Assembly (NCBI GenBank): GCA_016214985.1
Contig: JACRMM010000003.1
Location: forward strand, 38,679-102,678
Reading direction: 5' to 3'
Source of the DNA: Deltaproteobacteria bacterium
Lineage (GTDB): Bacteria > Desulfobacterota > Deferrisomatia > Deferrisomatales > JACRMM01
Length of the DNA: 64,000 bases
Shown: piece after piece, positions 18,506-27,175 of the stretch
Numbering within the stretch: position 1 is the first letter of the stretch
Layout of the letters: each line of letters starts with the position of its first letter
Translations under genes and position numbers: made by a program
Notes under the pieces: generated by a model
The model's database searches: none
Told to the model about the DNA's origin: nothing
Seen by the model: only the letters and a program-made list of their open reading frames with translations

Positions 18506-19537
18506 TCATCGCGGTGCGACCTCCCGCAGGTAGCGCGCCGCCTCCTCGGGGGCGACCGGATTGATGTAGAACCCGGAGCTCCACTCGAACCCCGCGATCC
18601 GCGTCAGCCGCGGCGCGATCTCCAGGTGCCAGTGCCAGTCCAGGGCGAGGCTGTCCCACAGCCCCGGTCGGCCGGGGCGTGGATGGGGCGGCGGCGAGGC
18701 GTGCAGGGCCAGGTTGTACGGGGGGTCTTCCAGGGTCGAGCGAAGCCTCCCGAGCACGTCGCGCAGCGCGCTCGCCAGGTGCAGGAGGTCCTCATCCGCC
18801 ACGGCCGTGAAGTCGTGGCTGTGGAACCGCGGGTACAACGCCACCTCGAAGGGGAACGCCGAGGCGAAGGGGACGAACGCGACGAACCGGGCGGCGTCGA
18901 GCACGAGCCGGTCCCCCTCACCCACCTCCTGGCGGACCGCGTCGCAGAACAGGCACCGCTCCTTCTGGCGGAAGTAGTCGTGGCTGCTGCGCAGCTTGCG
19001 CGCGATGTGATCCGGGATCTCGGGCAGCGCGATGATCTGCGAGTGGGAGTGACCCAGCCGCGCCCCGGCGTCGATCCCGTGGTTCTTGAAGAGCATGAGG
19101 TAGCGCAGGCGCACGTCGCGGGTCAGGTCGGACAGGCGCGACCGGAACACCTTGAGCACGTCCAGGAGCTCCTCGAGCGAGAGGTCCGCCAGGGTCTTCC
19201 CGTGGTCCGGCGTCTCCACGATCACCTCGTGCGCGCCGACCCCCGACACCACGTCGTAGAGGCCCCTGCCCCAGCGCTCGAGCGCGCCCTCCACCCGAAG
19301 CACCGGGAACTTGTTCGGCACGACCCGCACCCGCCACCCCGGCCCGTCCGGCGCGGAGCCGGGATCTCGGATCGCCAGGATCTCGTGGCCCGTGTACCTC
19401 TCGTTGCCCGGGCACACCGGGCAGTTGGCGTGCGCCGGCGGCGCCGGCTCCCGTGCAAAGTCGTCGGGCCGCTGCGCCCGCTCCGCCGCGATGATCACCC
19501 AGCGGCGCTTGATCGGGTCGAAACGCAGTTCGCTCAT
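18506..19537 (-). CDS. galT: Galactose-1-phosphate uridylyltransferase
   Basis: HIT-superfamily nucleotidylyltransferase exchanging UMP between UDP-glucose and galactose-1-phosphate (or acting as an ADP-sugar phosphorylase, as some relatives do). In 343 residues: FDPIKRRWVIIA at the start, a zinc pair Cys39-Pro-Val-Cys42, VVPNKFPVL, the active site HSHSQ (His163, His165, Gln167), a second metal segment CLFC, and HWHLEIAPRLTR. The start at ATG 19537 follows a GGAGAC site; the long upstream frame extension overlaps the GH57 gene and was discarded. In glycogen clusters of related bacteria this gene commonly accompanies glgA and GH57 enzymes. Confidence 0.93.
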   Translation of the reverse strand: MSELRFDPIKRRWVIIAAERAQRPDDFAREPAPPAHANCPVCPGNERYTGHEILAIRDPGSAPDGPGWRVRVVPNKFPVLRVEGALERWGRGLYDVVSGVGAHEVIVETPDHGKTLADLSLEELLDVLKVFRSRLSDLTRDVRLRYLMLFKNHGIDAGARLGHSHSQIIALPEIPDHIARKLRSSHDYFRQKERCLFCDAVRQEVGEGDRLVLDAARFVAFVPFASAFPFEVALYPRFHSHDFTAVADEDLLHLASALRDVLGRLRSTLEDPPYNLALHASPPPHPRPGRPGLWDSLALDWHWHLEIAPRLTRIAGFEWSSGFYINPVAPEEAARYLREVAPR

Positions 19538-19575
19538 GAGGTCTCCGCGACAAATCGTCGTGACGTCGCCGGGGC

Positions 19576-21690
19576 TTACGCCGACCAGGAGTCCAGGTCG
19601 TAGTCGACCGGCAGGGGGAGCTGCGCCATGTGGTAGAGCGGGGCACGTTCCACGAGGTCGCCGTCGCGCAGGAGCCGGAAGGTGAAAGAGACCTCGCCGG
19701 GTCCTTCGACGCCCAGCTCCGTCAGCGGCAGCGCCAGCTCGCCCACACGTCCCCAGGAAAAGGCGACCTGGGCCGCCGTCGCCGTTCCCTCCTGGACCTC
19801 GGGCGCGCCGCCGTCCAGCGGGAACCGCACCCTGAGTCTGCGCGTGCCGAGGGCATCCACCTCCAGGGCGAGACCTTGCCCCGTGAGGTCGGCCAGGCTC
19901 CCGTGCCCCTCCACGCACAGGAAGAGCTGGCCGCCGCCCCGCCCGAAGCGAAGCGTCCGCAGCCGTCGGTCCGCCCGGGTCATGGCGCCGCAGTCGTACC
20001 CGAGGTCGAAGGTTCCAGCGCAGAACCACTCGAAGTACGAAGTCACCTCGCCGTCGATTCGCGGCGTTAGGAGGTCGAGGGGCCGCTCCACCAGGCCCCG
20101 GCGCGCTCCCCCTTTGATCGGCTGGTGGAGCTCCGCCGGCACCTCGGCGCCTAGAATCCGGTAGACGTTCATCAGGTGCAGCCGGAACAGGTCGTCGAAC
20201 TCGCCCGCGATCAGGCTGAAGTGGTCGTCGCCGAGCCACCAGAACCAGTCGCTCCCTTCGGCCACCGCGATCTCGCCCCAGGCAAGCCGGCGCGCCTCGT
20301 CGGCAAGACCGGCCTCGGCGTCCGCGAGCCGGCAGCGCGTGCGCTCCAGGAGCTCCCAGGCGCGGTTCTTCTCCGGGTGCCCCACCCACGTGGAGAAGGA
20401 CCCATAGATCCACGAGCCGGCCCGCACCCGGGGCAGGAGGCGCCCGCCGTCGAGGCGCTCCGAGAAGGTCGCGAACCGCAGGTCCCCGTGCCCGGCCACG
20501 GCCCGGTAGAGCGCCGAGAGGAAGGGCGCGCCGTTGGACCGGTAGAACTCCCAGGCGTTCTCCCCGTCGAGGATCACGCTGATCGTCGCGTCGGGCCCGT
20601 GCTCCCGGGCCAGCGCCCCGAGCCGCCCCGCGAAGTCGCGCGCCGCCTCCGCCGGGTCCCAGCTCGCGTAGGTGAAGCCGATCAGGTCCGAGAGGCCCTT
20701 GTCCCGAAAGAACACCGACAGCTCGCGACCCTGCTCCGATCGGAACCGATGCGGCCGATAGAGCTCACCGCGCGCTCGGCCCTTGAGCTCCAGGCCCAGG
20801 CTCGCCGCGAGGATGTCCTCATCCGAAGCGGCCCACTCCACGCCGGCGTCGGCCAAGAGGCCGAGGGCCTCGGCGCTGACCGACCCCTCCGAGGGCCAGA
20901 ACCCCCGGGGCGGGCGGCCGAACGCCTCGCGGTAGCGGGCGACGGCGGTGTCCACCTGGGAGCGGGCGTCGCCCCCAAACCCGCGGCGGATCACCGGGAG
21001 GGTCACCCGCGGCAGTGCCTCGCGCGCGCTCTGGACTTCGAGCAGGAGCGGCAGGATCGGGTGGTAGTAGGGCGTCGTGGAGATCTCGATCGCCCCCCGA
21101 TCCTGAGCCTCCCGGTAGGCCGAGGCCGTCCGGGCTACGGTGCGGTGCAGCACAGCCAGCAGCCGCTCCTTGTCCCCCTGGGTGAAGCCGCGGCCCTCGC
21201 CCACGAGCCGCGCGATCTCCGGCTCCTCCCGGCGCACGATCTCTCCGGTCCAGGCGATGAGGAAGAGCACCTCCAGGTCGAGGAAGTCCTCGGGCGAGAA
21301 GGAGTCGGGGGCCCGTTCGCCATGGTACTGGCGCTTCTGGTGGAGCTCGAAGAAGCGTGGGAGGGGCCGGATCTGGTTGTCCAGGTGAGCGAAGAAGAGC
21401 CGGGGCAGGAGGTCTCGACGGCCCTCGGATCCGAGCTCAGCCGGGTGGGCCCTCAACGGGTCAAGGAAGGTGTCTCGCACTCCGGGATCGGAGTAGTCGT
21501 CGAGCTGGTCCAGCAGGCTGGGGACCAGGTTGAAGGTGACGCGTGCCCCGGCGTCCAGCGCCAGCCTGAGCATGTCGTAGTAGTCCTTGGTCGCGTGCAG
21601 GAAGGACCAGGGCATACGGTACTCGCCCCCCACCGCGTTGCGGTAGCAGGGCTGGTGCATGTGCCACAGGAGCGTGACGGCTCCGGCCAC
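19576..21690 (-). CDS. Glycoside hydrolase family 57 protein (alpha-glucanase/branching-type)
   Basis: A 704-residue cytoplasmic protein of the GH57 family, acting on alpha-glucans. Visible family regions: LLWHMHQP (region 1), the nucleophile Glu in GFWPSEGSVS (region 3), the acid/base Asp in ILDGENAWEFY (region 4), and the FSTWVGHPEKNRAWE segment (region 5). After the barrel and helical domain there is a beta-rich C-terminal domain of about 190 residues. GTG 21690 is used as the start; it lies 7 bases after the upstream stop, and the longer open frame would overlap the neighbour. Whether it is an amylase, a 4-alpha-glucanotransferase or a branching enzyme is not decided by these motifs. Position beside glgA and galT supports glycogen metabolism. 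Confidence 0.9.
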   Translation of the reverse strand: MAGAVTLLWHMHQPCYRNAVGGEYRMPWSFLHATKDYYDMLRLALDAGARVTFNLVPSLLDQLDDYSDPGVRDTFLDPLRAHPAELGSEGRRDLLPRLFFAHLDNQIRPLPRFFELHQKRQYHGERAPDSFSPEDFLDLEVLFLIAWTGEIVRREEPEIARLVGEGRGFTQGDKERLLAVLHRTVARTASAYREAQDRGAIEISTTPYYHPILPLLLEVQSAREALPRVTLPVIRRGFGGDARSQVDTAVARYREAFGRPPRGFWPSEGSVSAEALGLLADAGVEWAASDEDILAASLGLELKGRARGELYRPHRFRSEQGRELSVFFRDKGLSDLIGFTYASWDPAEAARDFAGRLGALAREHGPDATISVILDGENAWEFYRSNGAPFLSALYRAVAGHGDLRFATFSERLDGGRLLPRVRAGSWIYGSFSTWVGHPEKNRAWELLERTRCRLADAEAGLADEARRLAWGEIAVAEGSDWFWWLGDDHFSLIAGEFDDLFRLHLMNVYRILGAEVPAELHQPIKGGARRGLVERPLDLLTPRIDGEVTSYFEWFCAGTFDLGYDCGAMTRADRRLRTLRFGRGGGQLFLCVEGHGSLADLTGQGLALEVDALGTRRLRVRFPLDGGAPEVQEGTATAAQVAFSWGRVGELALPLTELGVEGPGEVSFTFRLLRDGDLVERAPLYHMAQLPLPVDYDLDSWSA

Positions 21691-21697
21691 CTCGGCC

Positions 21698-24193
21698 CTA
21701 CGCCCCGATCCAGGTGCCGATCTTCTCCCGGTACTCCGACACCAAGCGATCCACGCCACCCCGGTCGGCACCCTCGACCACGAGGTGCAGGCACGGGCGA
21801 TGAGCGTCGGGCAGGAGCAGCACGCTGCGGTCGCCGAGGAAGACCTGCACCCCGTCGACGAAGGCGGCTTCCTTGTCCACGCTGTCCTCGCTCATCCGGC
21901 GCATGGCGAGGCCCTTGCGGTCCACCGGGCAGGGCAGCTCGAGCTTCTCGTAGGCGTAGGGCGGCACTTCGCGCAGCACGTCGCTCACGCGCTTGCCCGC
22001 CTTGCTCAGGAGCTCGAGGAGCTTCGCCACCGTGAACAGGGCGTCGGGGGCGTGCAGAAACCAGGGGAACGCGTAACACCCTTCCGCCTCGTGGATGAAC
22101 GCGAACTCGTGCATCCGCGAGGTCTTGAGGCTCGTGGTCTTGCCCCGCGTGATCCGAAGGACCCCGGAGACCTCCTGGTCGAGAACCCGCGGCGCGTATA
22201 CGGGCAGGAACGCCTGGCCGGCTCCGGCAGCGCCCCCGGCGGCCAGGAGCTTCAGCGCGAGGAGCAGGGTTTCGTGGTGGGATCGGACCACGCCCTGGTC
22301 GTCGACCAATTGGAGGCTCTCCCCCCCCGGCGAGACGCAGAACCCGACGTCGGCGTCCAGCGCCCGGACGATCTGCCCCACCTGCCGCAGCGCCTCCGAG
22401 ACTTCGGACGAACGCCGCATGAGCCGGCGCTCGTCCGGGTAGGCGTTGAGGACCACGGTCTGGCAGCCCAGCGAGTTCAGGAGCGTGGGAAGGTAGTCAC
22501 CCGTGGTGCCGTTGCCCAGGTCGAGCACGACCCGGTACCGGCGCGACCGGATCGCCTCGCCGTCGAGGGCGCGCAGGTACCCCTCCCGGTAGAACTCGGA
22601 GACCGCGTTCATCTCCTGAATGCTCCCGACCTCGGAGTGATCCACCCTCCGGAAGTTCTCCTTGAAGAAGAGCCTCTCGATCGACTTCTCGAGGTTGGTG
22701 TCGACCACGTTGCCGTCATCGTCGTAGAAGATGATCTCGGTGTGCCGCGGGCCGGCGGCGCTCTGCTGGAAGTAGACGCCCGCCACCTCGCCGAAGCTCG
22801 CGAGCTTGTAGCGCTCCACGGGCACGGGGGTCATCTTGATGTCGTGGACGTGCACGCCGGTGGAGAGGATCCCCCCGAGGAACGCGCGCTTGAGCATCCG
22901 GCTCGCGCGCAGGTAGTCGCGGCCCACCAGGATCGCGCTCTCCCGGGGCAGCACCGAGCCGAGAGCCGCCCCCATCTTGGCGGCGAACTCCGGGGAGAGT
23001 TCCACGTTCGTGCGGCCCCGGACCGTTCCGCCCTCGAACACTGCCTTCTTCCACTTGTCGCCCCAGACGAGGTTCGCGGAGATGACGCTCCCGGCCTCGA
23101 TCTTCTTGTCGGGCCAGACCATGATGTCCTTCTCGAAGGTCGCCTGGTCTCCCACCTCGGTCCCCTCCGCCACGATGCCCCCTTTCTCGATCTTGACTCC
23201 CTCGCCGAGGGTCACGCCGTCGCACAGCACCGCGTCACGCAGCCGGGCGCCCCCACCCACGGACACGCGCGCCCAGAGCACGGTGTTCTGGAGGTGTGCT
23301 CCGTCACCCACGCTGCACCCGTCGCCGAGCACGGCGTTGTCCAGGGTGACCCCCGCGCCGAGCGTCACGCCCCGTCCCAGGACGACCCGGCCCCGCACGC
23401 GGAGGTCCGCCGGCAGGGGGGCATCGTCTTCCTGCCACACCGTGCCGCCGTCGAGCTCTCGGGCCTCTCCGGGAAACGCGAGCGCGACCGTCCCCTCCAG
23501 GACCTCCCTCGACGCCTCGCGGTAGGAGTCGGGGTCGCCCACGTCGCGCCAGTAGCCCTTGGCGTTGTACCCGTAGATCGGAGTCCCTTCCCTCAGGAAG
23601 ATGGGGAACAGGTCCTTCGAGAAGTCGAAGGGCCGGCCCGCCGGGATGTAGGAGAAGATCGACGGCTCCAGCACGTAGATCCCCGTGTTCACCGTGTCGC
23701 TGAACACCTCTCCCCAGCCGGGTTTCTCCAGGAAGCGCAGGATTCCCCCGTCGGCGTCGGTGATGACCACGCCGAACTGGAGCGGATTCGGGACGCTCGT
23801 CAGGGTGATCGTGACCGGCGGTCGCTTCGACTGGTGGAACGCCAGGATCTTCCCGAGGTCGAAGTCCGTGACCAGATCCCCCGAGATGATGACGAAGGTC
23901 GAGTCGATGAGATCTTGGACGAACTTCACGGCGCCGGCGGTGCCGTAGTCGTCGTCGGGCAGCACGTACTCCAGGTTCATCCCCAGGCGCGAGCCATCGC
24001 CGAAGTAGCCCCGGATCACGTCGGGCATGTGGTACAGGAGCACGACGACATCGCGGATCCCCACGTCGCGCAGGCGCCCGAGGATGTGCTCCATCAGCGG
24101 CCGGTTAAGCAGCGGCACCATAGGTTTGGGCACGGAGTGGGTGAGGGGCTGGATGCGGGTGCCGAAGCCCCCGGCCAACAGCACGGCTTTCAC
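21698..24193 (-). CDS. Sugar-phosphate nucleotidyltransferase fused to a degenerate phosphomannomutase domain
   Basis: An 831-residue protein in three parts. Residues 1-235: nucleotidyltransferase with MKAVLLAGGFGTRIQPLT, YGTAGAVKFV, ISGDLVTDFD and GYWRDVGDPDSY. About 245-390: left-handed beta-helix made of hexapeptide turns (VLGRGVTLGAGVTLDNAVLG). About 390-831: phosphohexomutase-like fold. That last domain lacks the phosphoserine signature TASHNP (QQSAAGPRHTE stands in its place, near residue 475) and the metal loop DGDGDR (DADVGF instead), so mutase activity is doubtful. Relatives are annotated as mannose-1-phosphate guanylyltransferase. The product probably supplies an NDP-hexose to the adjacent glucan genes or to the envelope. 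Confidence 0.88.
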   Translation of the reverse strand: MKAVLLAGGFGTRIQPLTHSVPKPMVPLLNRPLMEHILGRLRDVGIRDVVVLLYHMPDVIRGYFGDGSRLGMNLEYVLPDDDYGTAGAVKFVQDLIDSTFVIISGDLVTDFDLGKILAFHQSKRPPVTITLTSVPNPLQFGVVITDADGGILRFLEKPGWGEVFSDTVNTGIYVLEPSIFSYIPAGRPFDFSKDLFPIFLREGTPIYGYNAKGYWRDVGDPDSYREASREVLEGTVALAFPGEARELDGGTVWQEDDAPLPADLRVRGRVVLGRGVTLGAGVTLDNAVLGDGCSVGDGAHLQNTVLWARVSVGGGARLRDAVLCDGVTLGEGVKIEKGGIVAEGTEVGDQATFEKDIMVWPDKKIEAGSVISANLVWGDKWKKAVFEGGTVRGRTNVELSPEFAAKMGAALGSVLPRESAILVGRDYLRASRMLKRAFLGGILSTGVHVHDIKMTPVPVERYKLASFGEVAGVYFQQSAAGPRHTEIIFYDDDGNVVDTNLEKSIERLFFKENFRRVDHSEVGSIQEMNAVSEFYREGYLRALDGEAIRSRRYRVVLDLGNGTTGDYLPTLLNSLGCQTVVLNAYPDERRLMRRSSEVSEALRQVGQIVRALDADVGFCVSPGGESLQLVDDQGVVRSHHETLLLALKLLAAGGAAGAGQAFLPVYAPRVLDQEVSGVLRITRGKTTSLKTSRMHEFAFIHEAEGCYAFPWFLHAPDALFTVAKLLELLSKAGKRVSDVLREVPPYAYEKLELPCPVDRKGLAMRRMSEDSVDKEAAFVDGVQVFLGDRSVLLLPDAHRPCLHLVVEGADRGGVDRLVSEYREKIGTWIGA

Positions 24194-24278
24194 GACTCGC
24201 CCTCCTGTCTTCAGTTGTCGTCTCGGGGGGAGGCCGGCGAAGCGAGGGCCGGCGGTCCGGTCAGGAGCAGGACCGGCG

Positions 24279-24656
24279 TCAGTTGGGCTTCGAACCCCCG
24301 TACCGCCGATTGAGGACCTTGACGACCTCCGCCTTCAACTCCTGGAGGTTGCTCGACTTCACCACGTAGGCGTCGGCGAGCCAGGAGGAGAAGTCGTCCT
24401 TGAACGAGCCGTAGGCCGTCGAGAGGATGACGGGGGTCTGGCGGTGGTGTCGGGTGATCTCCTGGAGAACCTGGAGGCCGCTCTCCCCTTTGAGCTTGAT
24501 GTCCAGGACCACGAGGTGGACGTCTCCCTGCTTCAGGGCCTGGAGGGCCGAGCTTCCGTCCGAGGCGCACACGACTTCGTAGCCGTCCTCCTCCAACTCC
24601 GCCTGGTACAGAGCTCGGATGCTGTCCTCGTCGTCCACCACCAGGATCTTGAACAT
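24279..24656 (-). CDS. Single-domain response regulator (CheY-like receiver)
   Basis: 125 residues consisting only of a receiver domain. Acidic pocket DDE (8-10), phospho-acceptor Asp52 (VVLDIKLKG), Ser79 (VILSTAYG) and Lys100 (YVVKSS) occupy the standard positions. There is no output domain, so it acts by protein contact or as a phosphate carrier. A sigma70-type promoter lies about 65 bases ahead and the nucleotidyltransferase gene follows after 85 bases, so it may be the first gene of the glycogen/sugar-nucleotide unit. No histidine kinase is nearby. Confidence 0.92.
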   Translation of the reverse strand: MFKILVVDDEDSIRALYQAELEEDGYEVVCASDGSSALQALKQGDVHLVVLDIKLKGESGLQVLQEITRHHRQTPVILSTAYGSFKDDFSSWLADAYVVKSSNLQELKAEVVKVLNRRYGGSKPN

Positions 24657-24719
24657 CGCCGCCTCCCTAGAACGATGACCGAAGACAATGACTGCGCCGC
24701 CCCCCCCAGCCCGGCGGCC

Positions 24720-24747
24720 ATGATAACACCCACGACCAGTGAGTCAA
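24720..24747 (-). promoter_or_regulatory. Sigma70-type promoter ahead of the response regulator
   Basis: On the minus strand TTGACT (24747-24742) and TATCAT (24725-24720) are 16 bases apart. The leader to the ATG at 24656 is about 55 bases. It is the best candidate promoter for the minus-strand cluster ending at 11803. Confidence 0.55.
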
Positions 24748-24825
24748 AGCCGGCCCGGTTACGGTTCCGCGCGGCCCTGCGAAGCATGAGCCGCGATCCC
24801 GGAAACAAAGGAGACCGCGCGCCTC

Positions 24826-24859
24826 GATGCGAGCGGGCCCCCAGGGGCCCGCTCGCATC
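24826..24859 (-). terminator. Hairpin terminator candidate after the OB-fold gene
   Basis: A perfect 15-bp stem (GATGCGAGCGGGCCC, 24826-24840, with 24845-24859) with a 4-base loop lies 30 bases past the stop codon of the OB-fold gene. No T-run follows on either strand, but the stem is very stable. Confidence 0.6.
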
Positions 24860-24889
24860 TCTCGACCACGCGTCGGGCTCCTGGCACGC

Positions 24890-25630
24890 CTACTCCTTGG
24901 CCACCTTCGCGTCTTCCAGGATCACGTCGTACCGATACCCGTACCCGAAATCCTTGTCGGTAGCCAGCTTGCCCTTGACGACAACCGTGTCCCCGACCGC
25001 GACAGTCCCGTTGGTCGTGACCGTAAGATCGTTCGTGTTGGCCCCACCCGAGCCGTCCTGGACATGGAGCCAGTTCTTGTTCATGATCCCGCCGGTGAAC
25101 TTCACGACCTTTCCCCGGAGCGTGACCTCCTTGCCGCTCAGCTCCTTCTTGCGGGCGAACACCTCGCCCACCGTCGCGCCGCCCTCTGCCTTCTTTACGC
25201 CCGAGACCTTCACCCTCTCGATCTTCGGCTTCGAATGGTCCTCCCCCAGGGCCGCCTTCGCCGCCTGAGCTCCCTTCTTCCCCCCCTCCACGTCGACGCC
25301 GCCCACGAAGTAGACGAGCGGGAAGTCGCGCTTGAGGGTCTCGCTGTGGAAGTTGGCCATCGGAGCGCCGGGGGGAACGGTGACAAGGTCGCCCTTCTTG
25401 ACCTTGAACGCGGGGGCGGCCGCCCAGGTGGGTTTGCCCCCGATTTCGACCTTCAGGTAGGTGTAGCCGCCGGCGTCCATGGTCTCCAGCACCTTCCCCT
25501 TGCCGCCGTTGGGCGCCGCCGTGGCTGCCGACGGGTCCGGTGTCTTCGCGCCCTTGTCCGCCGCAGAGGCAACGCCTCCGAGAGTGCAGCTCAGCAGGAC
25601 CGCCAGGGTGGTTCGCGTGAGTCTCTTCAA
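24890..25630 (-). CDS. Exported OB-fold protein (NrfJ/nucleic-acid-binding-like)
   Basis: 246 residues with a Sec signal peptide (LKRLTRTTLAVLLSCTLGG, cleavage after VASA). The mature part has a first beta domain (GKVLETMDAGGYTYLKVE, WAAAPAFKVKKGD, MANFHSETLKRDF), a Lys/Ala-rich linker, and a second OB-fold-like domain (VTLRGKVVKFTGGIMNKNW, LHVQDGSG, LTVTTNGTVAVGDTVVVKG). Both modules recur in periplasmic proteins annotated as NrfJ-like or DNA-binding, but no biochemical role is established. The start is TTG 25630, preceded by AGGAG at 8 bases; the longer frame starts beyond the promoter. It is transcribed alone, from its own promoter to a strong hairpin. Confidence 0.75.
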   Translation of the reverse strand: MKRLTRTTLAVLLSCTLGGVASAADKGAKTPDPSAATAAPNGGKGKVLETMDAGGYTYLKVEIGGKPTWAAAPAFKVKKGDLVTVPPGAPMANFHSETLKRDFPLVYFVGGVDVEGGKKGAQAAKAALGEDHSKPKIERVKVSGVKKAEGGATVGEVFARKKELSGKEVTLRGKVVKFTGGIMNKNWLHVQDGSGGANTNDLTVTTNGTVAVGDTVVVKGKLATDKDFGYGYRYDVILEDAKVAKE

Positions 25631-25724
25631 CGATGCTCTCCTCTGGATCGAGTCGGGGTCCCCTCTCGCGACGGGAGGGGTGCGTCGAGAACAAAGGCGG
25701 TCCGCCCTCGGACCGCCAGTCTTC

Positions 25725-25753
25725 TTTATAACGGTGGCAGGGCAGAAAACCAA
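25725..25753 (-). promoter_or_regulatory. Promoter of the OB-fold gene
   Basis: Minus strand TTGGTT (25753-25748) and TATAAA (25730-25725) with a 17-base spacer. An 8-bp hairpin (GGCGGTCC 25696-25703 with 25710-25717) would sit near the start of the leader RNA and may stabilise it or regulate translation. Confidence 0.6.
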
Positions 25754-25938
25754 GCCGATTCGGGCGGGGGACCGAGGTCAGCGAAGCGGGGCAGGTGTCG
25801 GCCCCCGTCCTCCTGCCGCCGACTCCGTGCCTCGAACGAGATTGGGCCACGGCCTTCCCTTGACGCCTTCGGGTCCCGGCCGGTACGTTGGAGTGCCGCA
25901 GACCGATCCACCGTTGACACACGGCCAAGGAGCCCTGA

Positions 25939-26580
25939 ATGAACGAATGGATGCAGTGGGAGATCGGGAAGAAACTGGAGACCGCCGCCCACGCGCTGGA
26001 GCGCAACGGCTTCGCCGTAACCGTGTGCCCGGACCGGGATTCGGCAGCCACCCGCATCGAGCAGGAGGCGGAGGGTGCGGCCACCGTGGGCTTCGGGGGG
26101 TCGGTGTCGCTGGTCGAGCTCGGGTTTCCGGGCCGGCTGGCGGCCCAGGGGTACGAGTGCCTGGTCCACTCCGCCTCAGGCCTCAGCGCCGACGAGCGGC
26201 TCGCAGTGATGCGCCGCCAGCTCACCTGCGACCTCTTCCTGTCGGGGACCAACGCCGTGACGCTCGACGGGAAGCTCGTCAACATCGATGCCACGGGCAA
26301 CCGGGTCGGCGCCCTGACCTTCGGCCCGAAAAAGGTCGTCGCGGTCGTCGGGGTCAATAAGCTCGCGGAAGACGCCGACGCCGCCCTGCGCAGGATCCGC
26401 TCCTGGGCTGCCCCGGCCAACGCGTTTCGGTTGAAGCGAAAGACGCCCTGCGCCTCGTCGGGGCAGTGTGCCGACTGCGACAGCCCCGACCGGATCTGCC
26501 GGATCGTGCAGGTCCTCGAGCGCAAGCCACCCCTGACCGACCTACGCGTCCTGCTCGTCGCCGAACCCCTCGGGCTGTGA
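25939..26580 (+). CDS. LUD-domain protein (YkgG/LutC-like)
   Basis: 213 residues of the lactate-utilisation (DUF162) fold: VGFGGSVSLVELG, CDLFLSGTNAVTLDGKLVNIDATGNRV, VAVVGVNKLAED and a C-terminal CASSGQCADCDSPDRICR cysteine segment. The short stand-alone form (without 4Fe-4S module) is widespread in anaerobes with unknown role; LutA/LutB partners are not present here, so lactate oxidation should not be assumed. The last 39 bases overlap the convergent PilZ gene. Confidence 0.88.
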   Translation: MNEWMQWEIGKKLETAAHALERNGFAVTVCPDRDSAATRIEQEAEGAATVGFGGSVSLVELGFPGRLAAQGYECLVHSASGLSADERLAVMRRQLTCDLFLSGTNAVTLDGKLVNIDATGNRVGALTFGPKKVVAVVGVNKLAEDADAALRRIRSWAAPANAFRLKRKTPCASSGQCADCDSPDRICRIVQVLERKPPLTDLRVLLVAEPLGL

Positions 26581-26982
26581 CGCCTGGAGCCGGGTGGCCG
26601 CGCCCTGGAGGTAGCGGCGCATCGCCTGCCAGTGCTCGTCCCAGATGTCGAGAAACTGGACGCCGACCTCGTAGCGGCCCGCCTCGGCCGGCTCGCAGCG
26701 CGCCACGCGCCCCAGGGCCGTCAGGGGCTTCGTGCCTGCGTCGTCGTCGCGACGCAGCCTCCCGGTCGCGTGCCGGTTCCAACCGTCGAGCAGGAGAGCC
26801 ACCTGGAGCAGCGATCCCAGATCGAAGGGCGTCGGGGCGTCGAGCCTCACCCCGCCCTCGCTGACGTCGAGCATCCGGACCTGGCTCTCGGCGGCGCGGC
26901 CGAGAGGATAGGTGACGGGCTGGCAGGTGATCGTGGCCGACCGCAGCAGGCGCGCGTGGCGGCGGCGTTCCTTCGTCTCCAT
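26542..26982 (-). CDS. PilZ-domain protein
   Basis: 146 residues with the c-di-GMP-binding hallmarks RRRHAR near the N-terminus and DVSEGGVRL (D/N-x-S-x2-G) about 30 residues later, followed by the barrel strand VGVQFLDI. Probably a c-di-GMP effector with no other domain. Converges on, and overlaps, the LUD gene by 39 bases. Confidence 0.88.
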   Translation of the reverse strand: METKERRRHARLLRSATITCQPVTYPLGRAAESQVRMLDVSEGGVRLDAPTPFDLGSLLQVALLLDGWNRHATGRLRRDDDAGTKPLTALGRVARCEPAEAGRYEVGVQFLDIWDEHWQAMRRYLQGAATRLQASQPEGFGDEQDA

Positions 26983-27175
26983 GACGGACCTCCCGGGCGT
27001 TCGCTCGCTCGTGCGGCGCTACCTTACCCCAGCCCGCCGCGGCTCGCCAAGGCGTCAGTTGTCGGGCCTCCGGGGAGGCCAGTAGCCTCGGCTGGTCGTT
27101 CACGGTTTCACACGACCCGGCCGATCCGTCGGCCGCTGCGTCCCCTCTTCCTCGCACGGGCAAGGAGCCAGCCCC

